A stretch of DNA of 64,000 nt, taken from Acetobacterium bakii (GTDB lineage: Bacteria > Bacillota > Clostridia > Eubacteriales > Eubacteriaceae). Location: assembly GCF_001263355.1 (NCBI RefSeq), contig NZ_LGYO01000044.1, positions 39,216 through 103,215 of the forward strand, given 5' to 3'. The position numbers and the translations under genes are program-made. The first letter of the stretch is position 1, and every line of letters begins with the position of its first letter. A model generated the notes under the pieces. That model did no database searches. It was not told the DNA's origin and saw nothing but the letters and a program-made list of their open reading frames with translations. This document shows positions 1 through 9,879 of the stretch, piece by piece.

Positions 1-600
1 AAAAAGCGGCCGCGTCTTTTTAACCAGATATTTGGACATAACTATGGAAATTGGCACCGTAAAGACGAAAATTAAGACCAATTTAGGTGATATCGCCAAC
101 ATCATCAAAAAAGATCCCAGTACGGTGATCACCGCCGAAGATACCTGTATCAGATCATTGGAAAGAGAGCTGTTAATAGTATCGATATCGTAGGTAATCC
201 GACTGATCACATCCCCTGTCTGATGAACATCAAAATATCCGATGGGCAGATCCAGCAGCTTATTAAAGACATCCTTACGCATCGCATAGGTAACCTTTCG
301 GCTTACCGTTATCATCAATACTTCCAAAATATAAGTCAATCCGGCCGAGGTGATATAAAAGATAACCATCCAAAAGGCGTAATAAAAAACCTGATTAAAA
401 TTAACCTTGCCAAAGCCCAGCTCAATGGCATCAATCGCATAACCGGAAAGCAAGGGGCCCACCAGTGCAAGGAGATTACTTCCGATGGTTAACACAATAG
501 CCAGAAGGAGCCGCCACTTGTAACGCATTAGATAGCCGCCTAATTGGATAAGAGTACCTTTTCTGTTTTTCGGCTTTTCGAATTTTTGTGATCGTCTCAT
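1..600 (-). CDS. ABC exporter half-transporter, N-terminal membrane part (partial)
   Basis: Reads in one open frame from an ATG at 600 on the minus strand to the left window edge, giving about 200 residues. It starts with a basic N-terminus (MRRSQKFEKPKNRKG), followed by ABC-exporter type I membrane segments and the motif RKVTYAMRKDVFNKL, then FDVHQTGDVISRITYDIDT, which is the usual exporter coupling-helix region. The start codon overlaps the stop of the upstream exporter gene (TAATG), so the two are translationally coupled and should form a heterodimer. The nucleotide-binding domain lies outside the window. Because the partner has a degenerate ATP site, this subunit is expected to carry the canonical one. 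The substrate cannot be told. Confidence 0.9.
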   Translation of the reverse strand, partial: MRRSQKFEKPKNRKGTLIQLGGYLMRYKWRLLLAIVLTIGSNLLALVGPLLSGYAIDAIELGFGKVNFNQVFYYAFWMVIFYITSAGLTYILEVLMITVSRKVTYAMRKDVFNKLLDLPIGYFDVHQTGDVISRITYDIDTINSSLSNDLIQVSSAVITVLGSFLMMLAISPKLVLIFVFTVPISIVMSKYLVKKTRPLF

Positions 601-2315
601 TAAAGGACACCCCCCATTTGGGAGTGATTGATTTCTCGGTAGACCTCGCAGGTCTTTATTAAATGTTTGTGCTTGCCATAGCCAATGGCCATTCCATTTT
701 CAAGCACCAGAATATGATCTGCATGCCTGATGGAGCTCACCCGCTGGGCCACAATGATAATGGTGGTATCTTCAAAGTTTTCTTTAATCGCTTTGCGAAA
801 TGCAGCATCCGTTTTATAGTCCAGGGCACTTGAGGAATCATCCAAAACCAGTATCTCCGGACGGGAGGCCAGCGCCCTGGCAATGAGAATTCGCTGTTTC
901 TGACCGCCGCTGAGGTTGGCACCTTTGATGGTAAGCTGTTCTTCGGATTTATCTGATTTTTCATCCACAAATTCTTTGGCGCCGGCACTAATAATAGCCT
1001 CTTTGATTGCCTCGTCAGACAGGTTTCTGCCCAGATTAATATTTTCATTAATGGTGGCTTCAAAAATGATGTCATTTTGAAAAGCGACCCCGAACTTTTT
1101 ATGCAGTTCCCGTGGATTGATGGATTTTATATTTCTTCCATCAATGGAAATAGTCCCTGCATCTGCATCGTAAAGACGCAGCAGCAGGTTTAACAGGGTG
1201 GATTTTCCTGAGCCGGTTTCACCAATGATTCCCAGGGTTTCCCCTTTTTTTAAACCGAAAGAAATATTTGAAAGATTCGGTTCTTCTTTATTGTATGAAA
1301 AAGTGACATCCTCAAACTCCAGATAAAACGGCTTCTTTGTTTTTTCTTCCATCACCTGAACTTCCAGTGAATCGTCAACATCCAATACCCTGACGATGCG
1401 GTCAGCCGAAGCTGTGGCTTTCGTCCAAACCTCGAATATTCTGGAAATGGCCAAAACAGCCTGAAGAATAATGGTAAAGTAAGTCATAAAGGCCAGAATT
1501 TTCCCTACTTCCGAGGTGCCGTTGTTGACACCATAGGCGCCAACTACAACCACACAGACCAGCCCCAGATTCAGGCATACATTCATAGCCGGTTGAATAA
1601 CCGCCACGGTCATCCGGGCCTTTTTTTCCCGATTGACCACCTCTGCATTGATGGCATCAAAGCGTTCTTTCTCATAATCGGTTTTAGACAAGGCCTTAAT
1701 AACCCGAATGCCATTGATATCTTCCCTTACCAATCTGACAAAACCATCAATGGCTTGTTGAAATCCTCCAAAAAGAGGAATGCTTTTTTTGGAAACCAGG
1801 ATGATGATCACAACCATAATGGGCATGATCCCGATCAGCACCATGGCCAAAACCGGATCCAGAGTCATCGTTACAATAATTCCGCCAATCAGCATAATCG
1901 GCGCCCGAACCCCCAGCCGCTGGATACGAATAATCATCTGGTGGACATTATAGGTATCCGTTGTTAACCGTGAAATCACCGATGGTTTTGTAATCGCATC
2001 CATCTGATGATTGGACAAAACCATAACTTTGGAAAAAAGATCGTGTCTGATAACCTCGGTGGCATCGCTGGCCACTCTGGCAGCCATGCGGTTGGCTACA
2101 ATGTTGAAAACCATCCCGATAATAGCACAGATCACCATCATACCGCCCCAGTAGTAAATTTGATTTTTATCGTTAAGTGGGATGACACTATCAATAATAT
2201 AGGCCAGAATATAGGGAATAAAAAGATCCATGATCGAACCGGTGAATTTAAAAAACACCCCAAAAGCCATTCGACGATAAAAAGGCCTTAAGTATTCTGT
2301 CATGATTCGCTTCAT
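600..2315 (-). CDS. Heterodimeric ABC exporter subunit with degenerate ATP site
   Basis: A 571-residue half-transporter with six membrane segments (about residues 15-290) followed by an ABC ATPase domain. Walker A is GETGSGKST near residue 365 and the signature is LSGGQKQR near 467. Walker B is ILVLDDSSSALD, with Asp where the catalytic Glu normally stands, and the switch region reads VAQRVSS, with Gln in place of the H-loop His. Both substitutions mark the non-canonical site of heterodimeric exporters of the BmrC/TM287 type. The gene overlaps the next gene by one base (TAATG), which supports a two-subunit pump. A multidrug or lipid-type exporter is likely by family, but no substrate can be assigned. 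Confidence 0.93.
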   Translation of the reverse strand: MKRIMTEYLRPFYRRMAFGVFFKFTGSIMDLFIPYILAYIIDSVIPLNDKNQIYYWGGMMVICAIIGMVFNIVANRMAARVASDATEVIRHDLFSKVMVLSNHQMDAITKPSVISRLTTDTYNVHQMIIRIQRLGVRAPIMLIGGIIVTMTLDPVLAMVLIGIMPIMVVIIILVSKKSIPLFGGFQQAIDGFVRLVREDINGIRVIKALSKTDYEKERFDAINAEVVNREKKARMTVAVIQPAMNVCLNLGLVCVVVVGAYGVNNGTSEVGKILAFMTYFTIILQAVLAISRIFEVWTKATASADRIVRVLDVDDSLEVQVMEEKTKKPFYLEFEDVTFSYNKEEPNLSNISFGLKKGETLGIIGETGSGKSTLLNLLLRLYDADAGTISIDGRNIKSINPRELHKKFGVAFQNDIIFEATINENINLGRNLSDEAIKEAIISAGAKEFVDEKSDKSEEQLTIKGANLSGGQKQRILIARALASRPEILVLDDSSSALDYKTDAAFRKAIKENFEDTTIIIVAQRVSSIRHADHILVLENGMAIGYGKHKHLIKTCEVYREINHSQMGGVL

Positions 2316-2554
2316 GAATGCTTCCCCCCTTCATTTTTTATGGAATAATTGCAGACTTAAATTTTAAATTTTTTTGATACTTCGACGCAAAATTAATTCA
2401 CACATCTTTCATTTTAACCGTTTTATTTTTTTTATCCACTTATTTTTTATTTAATTTTACTTTTAGCTTGTTTGACTCAAAAAAACAAACCGCGCACCTT
2501 CCTAAAGGAATAGTTCACGATTTGTCTGCGCTGAAGTAAGAACAAGCTTGTATT

Positions 2555-2944
2555 TTAATTTTTAATAAAGCCAGTAGCATTGAATTTGGCAACCAGCAGG
2601 TCATTGTCTTCATCATAAATATCCACGGTATAATTGCAGAGACTTCTGCTCGAAGAGGTTTCTGTGGCTTTTGCCAGAAGATATTTCCCCTTGGCGGGTT
2701 TGGAATAGGTGATATTTGCATTAATGCCGACGGTTACCCTGCCACCGGCGTTTGCTGCCGCTGCAAATGCAAAATCAGCCAGGGTAAAAATAGCACCTCC
2801 CTGGACGATTCCAATGCCATTGAGATGCTTTTCCTTAATTTCCATTCTTACTTCTGCGTAACCCAACTCCACTTTCACCAGTTCCAGTCCGATAAGTCTG
2901 GCAAACTGATCATTTTCGATAATCTCAATCATTTCTTTTTCCAT
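2555..2944 (-). CDS. PaaI-family hotdog thioesterase
   Basis: 129 residues, the usual length for a single hotdog-fold PaaI/YdiI-type acyl-CoA thioesterase. The family signature is clear: HLNGIGIVQGGAIFTLADFA around residues 40-60, containing the G-G-A-I-F-T-L-A-D core that builds the active site at the dimer interface. It has no signal peptide, so it is cytosolic. The start is supported by a GGGAG ribosome site just upstream of ATG at 2944. It is probably monocistronic. By family it hydrolyses aryl- or acyl-CoA thioesters; the actual substrate is unknown. Confidence 0.9.
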   Translation of the reverse strand: MEKEMIEIIENDQFARLIGLELVKVELGYAEVRMEIKEKHLNGIGIVQGGAIFTLADFAFAAAANAGGRVTVGINANITYSKPAKGKYLLAKATETSSSRSLCNYTVDIYDEDNDLLVAKFNATGFIKN

Positions 2945-3113
2945 TAAATCTCCCTTTTTTATTCTGGTCTAATTCATCTTTTTATAATTAATTTGAGTCA
3001 TTATACCATAAAAAAAAGCCAAAGATAACAGGTGATTTCCACTAAAAAATCTTCGCAGCTGAATTATGAAAAAACAAACATTGGATTTTTAACTACCGAT
3101 TACCGCACTTTAT

Positions 3114-5588
3114 TTAAATGAGGTTTCCATGTCCCTCTTGTAATGCTCTATGATATCCTTTTAATTTTTTATTTACATAGTAAAAAACACTGCCCTGAGA
3201 ATAATTTCCATCGTCGCCTATTTCTCCTGCAGGCAGTCCGCTTAATAATTCAATTCCTTCCTCAATATTATTAATGGCATAGATACGAAACAGCTCATTT
3301 TTAACCGCATCCAGAACTTCATCTTTTAGCATTAGATTATCAATATTCCGTGAGGGGATGATTACCCCCTGTTCACCGGTCAAGCCTTTTGCATTACAGA
3401 TATCGAAGAATCCCTCAATTTTTTCGTTAACGCCGCCGATGGGCTGAATTTCACCCCGTTGATCAACAGATCCTGTCACGGCAATGCTCTGTTTCATTTC
3501 TATGCCTGCCAGACTTGATATGATTGCATAAAGTTCGGCACTGGATGCGCTATCGCCCTCCACACCTTCATAATTCTGTTCAAATGTAACCTGAGCGGTA
3601 AATCCCAATGGTTTTTTCTGAGCAAGTTTTCCGCCAAGATAGCCTGCAAGCGTAAATACACCCTTTGAGTGAATATTGCCGCTCATTTCCGTTTCCCTCT
3701 CAATATTAATGACACCCTTACCACCAATATGGGTGATCGCTGTAATCCGTGCCGGCAGCCCAAATGAATACCCGGCCATTTGCATAATGAAAAGACCATT
3801 TATCTGACCCACAGCAGCGCCATCTGTATCGATAATAATTTTCTTGTGTAATATCTCTTCCTGGATTTTTTCTTCTAGTTTGTTAAACCGATATTTACGC
3901 TCTGTTATGGCTTTTTTAACATGGGACATATCCACATATTCCGAGTCTTCAGCTTTCGCCCAGATTATGGCTTCATAGACGATCTCTTTTACATCATCAA
4001 AGCGTGTGGAAAGTTTATTCTGATCACCTGCTACTCGGGAACCATATTCAATTATTCCAGCCAGTCCTGACTGACTAAAATGCTTTAGCCCTTCCTTATG
4101 ACAAATTGAACTGATAAATGACACGTACTTATGCAGGTTTCCCGGATTTCTGGGCATTTCATAATCAAAATCCACTTTAACTTTAAAGAGCTCCTTAAAA
4201 TCTTCATCACTTGATAAGATCAAATAATATATGGGGCTACCAATCAGTATTACCTTAATATTTAATGGAATTGGTTCCGGCTTTAATGTCACTGTTGGCA
4301 CTGTTCGGTATTGTTCGCCAATATTTTCCACAACTGCCTGTCGGTACTTAAGCATCTTCTTCAGGGTGTTCCATACAAATGGATCAGTCAAGACATCCTT
4401 TGCCTGTAAAATCAGATATCCCCCATTAGCAAAGTGAATGGCGCCAGGCTTCACCATAGTAAAGTCAGTATTCATTACTAAGATCTGGCTTTTATATTCA
4501 ATCTTTCCAAAAAGATTATAATAATATGGGTTGGCCTCAACCACCACCGGTGCACCCATTTGTTTTTCATTATTAACAAACAAGTTTATCCTGTATCGGT
4601 TAAATGGATTCTCTTCTTCCTGGCCCGCAATATAATTCAATTCATCTGTTTTTACAATACCTTTAACTGAGGATTCGTTCTCTTTTTGTTTTTGGAAAGA
4701 CGTTGTCCGTCCTGAAAGTGGCTCTGGTTTATTAAAAATGCTATTGCGTTCAGCAACATCATTGAGTACCATATCAAGATATTCTATGATTTTGGGTATG
4801 TCTCGATACTTTTCTTTCAATTGCTGAATTAAAGGCGTCGCCGCAAAAAAAGCAGTATCTCTAGCTAATTCATAAATCTTGGCAGTCATTATTTTTTCGG
4901 ATATTTGCCCTTCGACAAGTATTTTATCCAGGTTTTTTACCAGACTATATCGTTTTTCATTCAACTTACGACGTTCCTCATCAGTCAGATTACTGTAGTC
5001 TTCTGGTTGAAATGGCTTACCTTCATGAAGGGGGATGAATACAAATTTCATTTCAACCGGCTGCACGCTGAATCCTTCGGCCAACGCCTTTTGCCCAATG
5101 ATCTGAACCAGTTCTTCCATTTTCATTTGATAGGCAGTGAAGATCCGGTCCTTCTTCAACTCATAGTCAGTGCTTTCAAAAGCTTTTCGAATGGTAGTTC
5201 TGAGTTCAGCGATTAATTTTTCCATGTCTTTCTGAAATTCAAGACCCCGTCCCGAGGGCAAGGATACAGCCAATGGTTTATCCCTGGTGCTGAAATTTTG
5301 AAGGTAACACCAGTCATTAGGGACCTTACGACCGGCTGCTACCCGTGAAACGACTTCTCCGGTATACTCATTTTTACCTGTTCCAGCGGGTCCTACAACA
5401 AAAATATTATACCCATCCACATCCATTTTAAGACCAAACTCCATTGATGTTACTGCTCTTTCCTGATCGACAATCGTACCAATCAGTGGCACATCAAAAG
5501 ATGTCTTGCAGAAACTCAGTTCATCTTCATAGTTGCAAATCTTTTTCAGTTTTTCCAACGGAACACGGTAATAATCCTCATAATTCAT
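3114..5588 (-). CDS. Lon-like ATP-dependent protease (COG1067/LonB type)
   Basis: 824 residues. Close to the N-terminus is a P-loop GPAGTGKNEYT (residues 66-76), followed by a long helical insertion in the ATPase region. The C-terminus carries a Lon S16 proteolytic domain with the catalytic Ser in EGDSASSAE (about residue 678) and the catalytic Lys in GGVNEKIEG (about residue 720). This is the arrangement of the AAA_32/LonB-like cytosolic proteases common in Clostridia, distinct from canonical LonA. No membrane segment is evident. The gene stands alone on the minus strand. It is expected to degrade damaged or regulatory proteins. Confidence 0.92.
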   Translation of the reverse strand: MNYEDYYRVPLEKLKKICNYEDELSFCKTSFDVPLIGTIVDQERAVTSMEFGLKMDVDGYNIFVVGPAGTGKNEYTGEVVSRVAAGRKVPNDWCYLQNFSTRDKPLAVSLPSGRGLEFQKDMEKLIAELRTTIRKAFESTDYELKKDRIFTAYQMKMEELVQIIGQKALAEGFSVQPVEMKFVFIPLHEGKPFQPEDYSNLTDEERRKLNEKRYSLVKNLDKILVEGQISEKIMTAKIYELARDTAFFAATPLIQQLKEKYRDIPKIIEYLDMVLNDVAERNSIFNKPEPLSGRTTSFQKQKENESSVKGIVKTDELNYIAGQEEENPFNRYRINLFVNNEKQMGAPVVVEANPYYYNLFGKIEYKSQILVMNTDFTMVKPGAIHFANGGYLILQAKDVLTDPFVWNTLKKMLKYRQAVVENIGEQYRTVPTVTLKPEPIPLNIKVILIGSPIYYLILSSDEDFKELFKVKVDFDYEMPRNPGNLHKYVSFISSICHKEGLKHFSQSGLAGIIEYGSRVAGDQNKLSTRFDDVKEIVYEAIIWAKAEDSEYVDMSHVKKAITERKYRFNKLEEKIQEEILHKKIIIDTDGAAVGQINGLFIMQMAGYSFGLPARITAITHIGGKGVINIERETEMSGNIHSKGVFTLAGYLGGKLAQKKPLGFTAQVTFEQNYEGVEGDSASSAELYAIISSLAGIEMKQSIAVTGSVDQRGEIQPIGGVNEKIEGFFDICNAKGLTGEQGVIIPSRNIDNLMLKDEVLDAVKNELFRIYAINNIEEGIELLSGLPAGEIGDDGNYSQGSVFYYVNKKLKGYHRALQEGHGNLI

Positions 5589-5798
5589 ATCCGGTACACC
5601 TTTCTTGATTTATTTAATTACGACTTACTCGATCCCATCCATTGGCGCTTTACTCATAATAAACAGAGTTTCTTGTAAGTTAACATTTTTTTCTTGAGTG
5701 AATATCTCCTACAATTAACAGCCACCAAGCACGCATTTCCATTGTTTTTACTATATTCATATCCAACTTAATTAATTTTACACATGTATGCCAATATA

Positions 5799-5848
5799 AA
5801 AACACACCAAAGGTCTAAATACTGCTATTTAGACCTTTGGTGTGTTTT
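5799..5848 (-). terminator. Perfect 23-bp stem terminator
   Basis: Inverted repeat with 23-bp arms at 5799-5821 and 5826-5848 and a CTGC loop, A-run on one side and T-run on the other. It can work in both directions. It lies 42 bases after the stop of the DUF3795-DUF1801 gene and upstream of the Lon-like gene. Confidence 0.9.
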
Positions 5849-5890
5849 GTTTGTTATATTCAATTTAAGCGTCTTTTGTAAACTCTTATT

Positions 5891-6724
5891 CTACTCTTTG
5901 TTTTTTTTGTAGCTTGCTTTTCTTTCGTTTTCCACAATACGAGCACGGACCATTTCTGCAATTAGATCTAAGGGAAGCGGTTCATCCATTGGAAACTGGA
6001 TGGATCCTTTCGCATGTTTGTAGGCGGTAAGCTGTTTGTGAAATTTCTCAATGCCAGCCGGGGTCGGATAAAAACCGATATGATTTTTATACGCAGCAAA
6101 ATGAACTAGATTGCCATGGAAATAAAAAGTCGGCATTTGATAGCTTATTTTTTCCTGAGCTTGCGGTGCCGCAGATTGGATGGTCTCTCGGAGTTGGGTA
6201 AGTTTCTCCTGAATCTCGTTTGGGAACTGATTAATATATTCATCTATTGATTCGAATTTGATTGCTTTTTTATCCATACTTTCCTCGCCTTCCCAACGAT
6301 ACTGTTTGTTTTGTCGCAGCTTCTCAAGGTCACAATGCAGACAAAGCCCATTATGACAGCAGATTATATGGCCACAGACCGGACAAGTCCACTTCACCTT
6401 TTCCGCTTCCAAAAACTTTTCCAGCCCTTTGTCTTTAATCGATTCGAGGTTTTCCTGCATACTCATATGATATTTGGTTCGGTAGCGTTTATCCAGGGCT
6501 TTCAGTCGGCTACAGGGAAAATCTTCGCATTGAAAACAAAAACGGATCTGACCTTTACCAATTAAACCGCAGCTTTTTTTCAACGCACAATGTTTCCCCT
6601 GGGGCAGACAGCCGGGGCAATAGGTCTTTTTAAATCCCTTCTTATTAATCTCTTCCTTCATTGCCTGATAGCTAATACAAAGACTGCAATTCATTCCACA
6701 TGGTGCAATGAGTTCTTCTTCCAT
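5891..6724 (-). CDS. DUF3795-DUF1801 fusion protein
   Basis: 277 residues in two parts. Residues 1-135 are Cys-rich: APCGMNCSLC, YCPGC, HCALKKSCG, FCFQCEDFPC, WTCPVCGH and CCHNGLCLHC, typical of DUF3795, probably a zinc- or iron-sulphur-binding module. Residues 155-270 form a DUF1801 (YdhG-like) domain: IDEYINQFPNEIQEKL, ISYQMPTFYFHGNLVHFAAYKNHIGFYP. The two families usually occur as separate proteins. The start is placed at ATG 6724; a second Met (SMDKKAIKFES, near residue 149) sits at the domain boundary and could give a free DUF1801 domain. The function of both domains is unknown. Confidence 0.85.
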   Translation of the reverse strand: MEEELIAPCGMNCSLCISYQAMKEEINKKGFKKTYCPGCLPQGKHCALKKSCGLIGKGQIRFCFQCEDFPCSRLKALDKRYRTKYHMSMQENLESIKDKGLEKFLEAEKVKWTCPVCGHIICCHNGLCLHCDLEKLRQNKQYRWEGEESMDKKAIKFESIDEYINQFPNEIQEKLTQLRETIQSAAPQAQEKISYQMPTFYFHGNLVHFAAYKNHIGFYPTPAGIEKFHKQLTAYKHAKGSIQFPMDEPLPLDLIAEMVRARIVENERKASYKKNKE

Positions 6725-6841
6725 CTCTTATCATCACCTCCAGTTTTTGGTTAAGATTCGGAAATTTTCCGGCTGAAATCCCCTGCCTGTTTAATTTTTT
6801 GTTTGTTAGATATTTTTTATCTATTTATTATTTATTATTGA

Positions 6842-7261
6842 TTATCGGCCCCGATGTTTTCGTTTTTTCTTCTCTTGTCGCAATTCAAATAGTTGCAGTT
6901 TTTCTTCTTCAGTTTTCTGCCGATTAAAATCTTTCCTGGTTATTTTTTTCTGCTCCTGCTCTTCCTTAAGTGCCTGTTGAGCTTTCGTTCCAATGCTTTT
7001 CTTTTCCAATTGACGATGAATATCCCGCTGTATCCGTTTGGGATTAATCCGCTTTTCCTGGATTTTTTCATCATCAACAGGATGACTGAATTGCAACCTG
7101 TTGTAATTTTCAAGTATGAAATTATAGAGTTCCCCATCTTTGGGCTCGGAACCAAAGGTCACCTTTGCAACTTTCAGCTTTCCTCTGTCTCTACATTCAA
7201 AAACACCAACCCAAAAAGGATCTTCAAAAAATACTGTCAATTCACCTGTTACTTTGTCCAT
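6842..7261 (-). CDS. yjdF: YjdF-family protein (DUF2992)
   Basis: About 139 residues. The N-terminal half (TGELTVFFEDPFWVGVFEC, then VAKVTFGSEPKDGELYNFIL) matches the YjdF/DUF2992 family. The C-terminal half is highly charged and rich in Lys, Gln and Glu (KEEQEQKKITRKDFNRQK to RQEKKKRKHRGR), probably helical and nucleic-acid compatible. ATG at 7261 is preferred over an upstream TTG because an AGGAGG site sits eight bases before it. The 5' leader carries a yjdF-type riboswitch, which independently supports the identification. The biochemical role of YjdF is not established; by regulation it belongs to a response to azaaromatic compounds. Confidence 0.9.
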   Translation of the reverse strand: MDKVTGELTVFFEDPFWVGVFECRDRGKLKVAKVTFGSEPKDGELYNFILENYNRLQFSHPVDDEKIQEKRINPKRIQRDIHRQLEKKSIGTKAQQALKEEQEQKKITRKDFNRQKTEEEKLQLFELRQEKKKRKHRGR

Positions 7262-7267
7262 ATTCAA

Positions 7268-7372
7268 TTCCTCCTAGAAATATTTACAAAGAACGGACAA
7301 CCTTAGGAGGCAGGTTACTGACAGTATTGCACTGCGTCTGGACTACCAACCAGAACTGTGTTTTTTTCTTCA
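7268..7372 (-). promoter_or_regulatory. yjdF riboswitch with anti-Shine-Dalgarno
   Basis: The roughly 105-base leader of yjdF contains the conserved stretches of the yjdF motif RNA (for example ACACAGTTCTGGTTGGTAG, then CAGTAACCTGCCTCC). The known class binds azaaromatic compounds. Within it, CCTCCTA (complement of 7304-7310) is perfectly complementary to TAGGAGG, which contains the ribosome site of yjdF (complement of 7270-7276). This suggests ligand-controlled translation initiation. The class assignment rests on remembered consensus and genetic context. Confidence 0.85.
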
Positions 7373-7378
7373 CTTAAC

Positions 7379-7406
7379 ATTATAGCATGTTCGTTTTATT
7401 TTTCAA
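7379..7406 (-). promoter_or_regulatory. Promoter of riboswitch-yjdF
   Basis: On the minus strand TTGAAA (7401-7406) and TGCTATAAT, an extended -10 (TATAAT at 7379-7384), are separated by 16 bases. Start of transcription is expected near 7372, right at the riboswitch 5' side. Confidence 0.75.
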
Positions 7407-7456
7407 CTCCCTTTTATCTATGGTCTTATTTGGATGTTATTGCCAGTGAACTATAA

Positions 7457-7497
7457 AAAAACCGTGCCTCATCCGCATGGGATGAGGCACGGTTTTT
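7457..7497 (-). terminator. Terminator after the chemotaxis receptor gene
   Basis: 18-bp perfect inverted repeat, arms 7457-7474 and 7480-7497, loop GCATG, flanked by A-run and T-run. It lies 66 bases after the stop of the receptor gene and just upstream of the yjdF promoter, and insulates the two. Confidence 0.92.
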
Positions 7498-7563
7498 CTT
7501 CGATCAATTTCAACTCCTAATTTTGAATTGAATTTTAATATTAGTTTATACCATTGTCTTTCA

Positions 7564-9879
7564 TCATCTTGATCGCAGGGCAAACTGATCAATCATATCT
7601 TTTAATAATACCGACTGACCGGACAGTTCTTCACTGGCGGCAGCGCTTTGTTCCGCAGTTGCCGAGTTCTGCTGAACAACCTGGGCAACCTGTTCAACCC
7701 CCAGGTTGATTTGGGCAATGCCGGTCGCTTGTTCGTTTGAGGCATTGGCAATATTGCCGATCAAACTGGCAACTTCCCCAATCCCATCGACCATCTCATT
7801 CAGGGCACCGGCGGTTTCATTCGCAATCTTTGTCCCTTCCTGAACTTTGATGATGGAGCCTTCAATTAGCCCGGTTGTCTCTTTGGCGGCATCGGCGCTG
7901 CGGGCTGCCAGGTTTCTGACTTCCTCAGCCACCACTGCAAAGCCTTTACCATGCTGGCCGGCCCGGGCGGCTTCCACCGCGGCATTAAGAGCCAGTATGT
8001 TGGTCTGAAAAGCGATATCATCGATGACTTTAATGATTTTTGAAATATCTACAGAGGACTTGTTGATGGCCGCCATCGACTGCTGCATTTCGGTCATCTG
8101 TTGATTGCCTCTTTCGGCATTGCCCATCACGTCTGTTGCCAATTCTCTGGCTTTATTGGCATCAACGGCATTGCCCTTTGTCTGTTCGGCAATTTCGGTA
8201 ATCGACGCCGTCAGCTCCTGGATCGAGCTGGCTTGTTCCGTCGAGCCCTGAGCCAGGGCCTGGCTACTGTAGGAGATCTGATTGGCGCCAACGTTGACCT
8301 GTTCTGCGGCGTTGTTGATGTCCCCCAAGAGGTCATTTAATGTCAAAATGATTGTATTGAGGGCATTGGAAATATCATTGAAATCGCCGCCGAAGGCGCT
8401 GACATTTTCAATGTTGAGATTCCCATTACCAATTTCTCCTGTAATCATCGATATTTCGGCAATAATCTTCTTGAATCGGCTCCCCATGGTATTGACAGCT
8501 TGTTTTAATGCTTCAAAGCTGCCCTGATAATAACCGTTAACGGTTACGTCGAGATTTCCGTTGGAAATTGACTCCATAACGGACGAAACCTCTTCAAGTG
8601 GTTTTGCCATGACTCCCAGAATACCGTTCATGCCACTGATCAGTTCCTGCCATGATCCGGCAAACTTGGTATCATCTGCCCGCACATCCAGATCGCCCTG
8701 CATGCCAGCGGTGGTAAGAATAATAGCATCCTCAATCAGATTGTCAATGGAATTTTTCACTTCCCGGAGATTTTTTTCGATGGCCGTGAACTGACTATTT
8801 ACTTCAGCAGTATATTCATCAGGCTCCTGAATATCCATATTGAAATCTAAATTTCCTACTGCCAGGCGGCCCAGATTATCTGCAAGTCTTTTTATTTCTA
8901 TTTCTGAATATTTACTAACACTCATGGTTGCTGTAGTATTAAACGAAGTCTCCACATACCCAATGGTTTCGCCTTTTTTATCGAGAATTGGAGTGGTGTC
9001 CATCCGGTAGTGTCCGCCCCGATATTCAAAGGGATATTCGATTCTGCCGGTTTTTCTGTATGCTTTTACACCACAGTCCTCATTTTTACACATATCCAGA
9101 TTTGAATTACAGCAATCCAATCCGTAGATATCTTCCCGACCTCCCTCTCTTCCCGTTGCAGCCCTTAGGTCTTGGAGGGTTTTGTTAATGAAGGTCCACT
9201 TTAATTTGGTGTCCACGACAGTAATTCGATAAGGCATGGCATCAAGAATTGCCTGAAAGAAATCTCTCTTGTCTGCTACCCTTTCAATGGCCTGACTGAC
9301 GTTTTTAACCGCTTTTTTGAAATCACCATTCAGGTCTTTTGCCGGATTTGCATTCATGTGATTTTCTTTTTCCACCAGCTCCGGCATCGACACCAGATAA
9401 TCAGTGACTTTTCCCATGGACCGCTGAATTTCTAATAAGCTATTCCCCATAATGTCTTTTTTTGATACCGGATTAATTTCAATCGACAAATCCCCATCAG
9501 ACAGCTTTTTTGCTGCATTTGATTGACTTTGGATATTTTCAGCTATATTCATTAAGGCAACGCTTAATTCGCCCATTTGATCCCGGGACTGCTCAGACTT
9601 GAACTCTCCCTCAATGTCCCCAATTGCAAGGCGATTGGCAATCTCGGCAAGACTGGTAATTTTGTTTGAAGTTTTTTTCATACCGAAAATAATTACACCA
9701 ATGATTACAGCTAAACCGAGTCCGTAAATCAAAAACAGATTGTTCTGAATACTTGAAAACTGGTCAATGTTCTGATTTATAACATACATCGACGCACCCG
9801 CTATGACAATAAAAATTACCGCAACGGGTAAAACAATCGACATAAAAATCTTTGACAATAAACTCTTTTCACTCTTCAA
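7564..9879 (-). CDS. Methyl-accepting chemotaxis protein with cytoplasmic PAS domain
   Basis: About 771 residues from a TTG at 9879, chosen because AAAGGAG lies just before it; an upstream ATG at 9912 has no comparable site. Two membrane segments close to the N-terminus ([20 protein letters not shown] and [17 protein letters not shown]) are joined by only about 13 residues, so there is no extracellular sensor. HAMP modules follow, then a PAS-like domain with a Cys set ([19 protein letters not shown]) that may bind a cofactor or metal, then more HAMP repeats. The MCP signalling domain ends the protein, with hairpin tip [18 protein letters not shown]. It should relay an intracellular signal to CheA. 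No che genes are near. Confidence 0.93.
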   Translation of the reverse strand: MKSEKSLLSKIFMSIVLPVAVIFIVIAGASMYVINQNIDQFSSIQNNLFLIYGLGLAVIIGVIIFGMKKTSNKITSLAEIANRLAIGDIEGEFKSEQSRDQMGELSVALMNIAENIQSQSNAAKKLSDGDLSIEINPVSKKDIMGNSLLEIQRSMGKVTDYLVSMPELVEKENHMNANPAKDLNGDFKKAVKNVSQAIERVADKRDFFQAILDAMPYRITVVDTKLKWTFINKTLQDLRAATGREGGREDIYGLDCCNSNLDMCKNEDCGVKAYRKTGRIEYPFEYRGGHYRMDTTPILDKKGETIGYVETSFNTTATMSVSKYSEIEIKRLADNLGRLAVGNLDFNMDIQEPDEYTAEVNSQFTAIEKNLREVKNSIDNLIEDAIILTTAGMQGDLDVRADDTKFAGSWQELISGMNGILGVMAKPLEEVSSVMESISNGNLDVTVNGYYQGSFEALKQAVNTMGSRFKKIIAEISMITGEIGNGNLNIENVSAFGGDFNDISNALNTIILTLNDLLGDINNAAEQVNVGANQISYSSQALAQGSTEQASSIQELTASITEIAEQTKGNAVDANKARELATDVMGNAERGNQQMTEMQQSMAAINKSSVDISKIIKVIDDIAFQTNILALNAAVEAARAGQHGKGFAVVAEEVRNLAARSADAAKETTGLIEGSIIKVQEGTKIANETAGALNEMVDGIGEVASLIGNIANASNEQATGIAQINLGVEQVAQVVQQNSATAEQSAAASEELSGQSVLLKDMIDQFALRSR

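Noticed and set aside
7304..7310. Second ribosome-binding site in the yjdF leader
   Set aside because: TAGGAGG there is on the plus strand; on the transcribed strand it is CCTCCTA, an anti-site.
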